Assembly: GCA_938004075.1 (NCBI GenBank)
Contig: CALKWP010000206.1
Coordinates: 1-21,662 of the forward strand
DNA from: an uncultured Methanomassiliicoccales archaeon
GTDB taxonomy: Archaea > Thermoplasmatota > Thermoplasmata > SG8-5
DNA length: 21,662 nucleotides
Direction of reading: 5' to 3'
Positions 20,786 through 21,662 of the stretch are shown here, in pieces. The number at the start of each line of letters is the position of its first letter. Position 1 is the first letter of the stretch. The notes beneath the pieces are model-generated. The model saw nothing but the letters and a program-made list of their open reading frames with translations, had not been told where the DNA came from and did no database searches. A program made the translations under genes and the position numbers.

Positions 20786-21448
20786 CTAATAAAGATGCAG
20801 CCCGTCTTCAATCTTACTCAGCTCAATGGGAGTTGTGGTCTCCCCGACCAGGGCACCCCTGGAATTGGCTATCATGCAGGCGCCGACCTGCCCTGTTCCA
20901 TAATTGGCGGTGCAGAGTTCGGGCTTCACTCCGAGAACGCGTTCCATGACTTCCATCTCGTATCCGGTGGTGTGGGGGTGGCATATCGCGCCTTTGTTGG
21001 TGGCGACCGCGGAAGAGCCGACTGTGTCATATCCGGCGATGGTCCCGCGCTCGACCGGGACCTTCAGGGCTTTGGATATCAATTCGATGGTGCGGTCATC
21101 GAAATCCGGGTGGACTATCGCGCCGTTGTCGTTCGCCAGAACATTGTTGCCCATGGCGTTGTGCTTCTGGGCTATCCTTGTGACCTTGATATGGGCTGCA
21201 ATCTTCTTCACCTCTTCCTCGGAGATGGATTGGGAGACAACCGCGCCGTTCGTGTTCATCCTGACGAGCGCGCCGATTGTGCTGCAGCCGTCAACCGCCA
21301 TCTTTATGGTATGCTCCACGCCGATGTATTTCTTCACAAGTTCCGGGAAATCGGACTCTGATGCGAAAGGCACGAGACCAAGATTCTCATTGGCTGCGCA
21401 AAAGACACCCAGGTAGGGGTTGCCGAAAATCATTCCCTTGCCAAGCAT
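20786..21448 (-). CDS. eif6: Translation initiation factor 6 (aIF6, ribosome anti-association factor)
   Basis: A 220-residue protein made of five similar alpha/beta repeats (pentein-like fold), complete for the family. Recognisable blocks are GNPYLGVFCAANENLGLVP, GCSTIGALVRMNTNGAVV, GNNVLANDNGAIVHPDF, VGSSAVATNKGAICHPHTT and GACMIANSRGALVGETTTP. Each repeat has the N-x-x-G-A turn. aIF6 binds the large ribosomal subunit and blocks premature joining with the small one. The ATG at 21448 lies 11 bases after the L31e stop; an in-frame ATG at 21433 is the alternative. L31e followed by aIF6 is conserved archaeal gene order. In many archaea ribosomal protein LX and prefoldin follow, but here the gene ends at a 309-base convergent gap. 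Confidence 0.96.
   Translation of the reverse strand: MLGKGMIFGNPYLGVFCAANENLGLVPFASESDFPELVKKYIGVEHTIKMAVDGCSTIGALVRMNTNGAVVSQSISEEEVKKIAAHIKVTRIAQKHNAMGNNVLANDNGAIVHPDFDDRTIELISKALKVPVERGTIAGYDTVGSSAVATNKGAICHPHTTGYEMEVMERVLGVKPELCTANYGTGQVGACMIANSRGALVGETTTPIELSKIEDGLHLY
20787..20806. repeat. Direct repeat, copy 2 (inside the aIF6 3' end)
   Basis: This is the coding copy of the 20-base repeat at 20498-20517. The distance between copies is 289 bases start to start. Confidence 0.85.
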
Positions 21449-21459
21449 GTGGATTCAAC

Positions 21460-21615
21460 CTACTCGTCTGGTAGGAGGACCTCGACCAGGTCCTCTCCCT
21501 CGACCCATGCGACCTTGAGCACGATCTTGTTCGGGGGGTTCTCTATTCCCCTGGACCATATGAGCTCGTTGACCTCTTTGTCGATCCAGACGTTCTCCGG
21601 GTCGGCCTTGCGGTG
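21460..21615 (-). CDS. rpl31e: Ribosomal protein L31e (C-terminal part; N-terminus replaced by adapter)
   Basis: The minus strand from 21615 reads HRKADPENVWIDKEVNEL and continues IWSRGIENPPNKIVLKVAWVEGEDLVEVLLPDE to a TAG at 21460-21462. This is the C-terminal 51 residues of L31e, a large-subunit protein near the exit tunnel; the full protein is about 80-90 residues. The true sequence stops at 21615, where Illumina adapter begins, so the gene is an assembly truncation and not a pseudogene. The ORF that runs through 21649 in another frame is an adapter artefact. It lies upstream of aIF6 with an 11-base gap, the usual archaeal order. Confidence 0.92.
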   Translation of the reverse strand, partial: HRKADPENVWIDKEVNELIWSRGIENPPNKIVLKVAWVEGEDLVEVLLPDE

Positions 21616-21662
21616 AGATCGGAAGAGCACACGTCTGAACTCCAGTCACGAATCACCATCTC
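21616..21662. other. Illumina TruSeq-type adapter with index (sequencing artefact)
   Basis: From 21616 the sequence begins AGATCGGAAGAGC and continues for 34 bases as the standard read-1 3' adapter to 21649. Then comes an 8-base index (GAATCACC, 21650-21657) and ATCTC, the start of the constant sequence after the index. On the minus strand it gives the peptide TGVQTCALPIS, often seen in contaminated entries. It is not genomic DNA. Confidence 0.98.

Noticed and set aside
20595..20789. 64-codon plus-strand ORF in the aIF6-gmhB gap
   Set aside because: It has no family signature, lacks a clear ribosome binding site, spans hairpins and runs into the 3' end of aIF6 on the other strand.
1..21615. 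tRNA genes, CRISPR arrays and transposases anywhere in the window
   Set aside because: Scanning both strands by eye gave no cloverleaf with a proper T-loop, no repeat-spacer pattern and no transposase motifs; small divergent RNAs could still be missed.
21455..21649. 64-codon minus-strand ORF at the contig end
   Set aside because: Its first residues are translated adapter (TGVQTCALPIS) and the rest is the wrong frame of L31e.

Overview
The window is archaeal. It carries archaeal translation factor aIF6 next to ribosomal protein L31e, the archaeal lipid enzyme CarS, a FlaI/TadA-type secretion ATPase with a large FlaJ/TadC-type membrane partner, and an archaeal Toprim protein. Many start codons sit just downstream of TATA-like boxes or GGTGAT-type Shine-Dalgarno sequences. 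GC content is moderate and coding is dense. The mix fits a euryarchaeon, most likely Thermoplasmatota (possibly near Methanomassiliicoccales), but no marker fixes the lineage.

Layout. 1-1067 (minus): a NifX/NifB-type cofactor-binding protein cut by the window edge, preceded by a LarC that has only its first domain. 1219-1632 (plus): Toprim protein. 1683-4376 (plus): three genes for a 2,3-diacetamido sugar nucleotide (3-dehydrogenase, acetyltransferase, aminotransferase), followed by a TPR protein. 5731-7729 (minus): adenosine-specific kinase-type protein and an MFS exporter. 7883-12256 (plus): a type IV filament/secretion motor of a cysteine-rich protein, an ATPase and a polytopic platform protein, with overlapping stop and start codons. 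12227-15253 (minus): MscS-type channel, CorA-type transporter and an LsrF-like class I aldolase/thiolase. 15582-16693 (plus): carS and pyrE. 16742-20476 (plus): a five-gene operon with an epimerase and all four activities for GDP-D-glycero-alpha-D-manno-heptose (hddC, hddA, gmhA, gmhB). 20786-21615 (minus): aIF6 and the C-terminal part of L31e.

The recurring theme is the cell surface. Two nucleotide-sugar pathways, an archaeol-lipid gene, a surface-filament or secretion motor and membrane transporters lie within 20 kb. No glycosyltransferase, oligosaccharyltransferase, pilin or S-layer gene is visible, so the final acceptors are elsewhere.

The last 47 bases (21616-21662) are not genomic. They read as an Illumina adapter with an 8-base index, so L31e is truncated artificially. 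The convergent gap 20477-20785 holds an exact 20-base copy of the aIF6 3' end and several hairpins, and is the least explained part of the window. I found no tRNA, rRNA, CRISPR array or intact insertion sequence.
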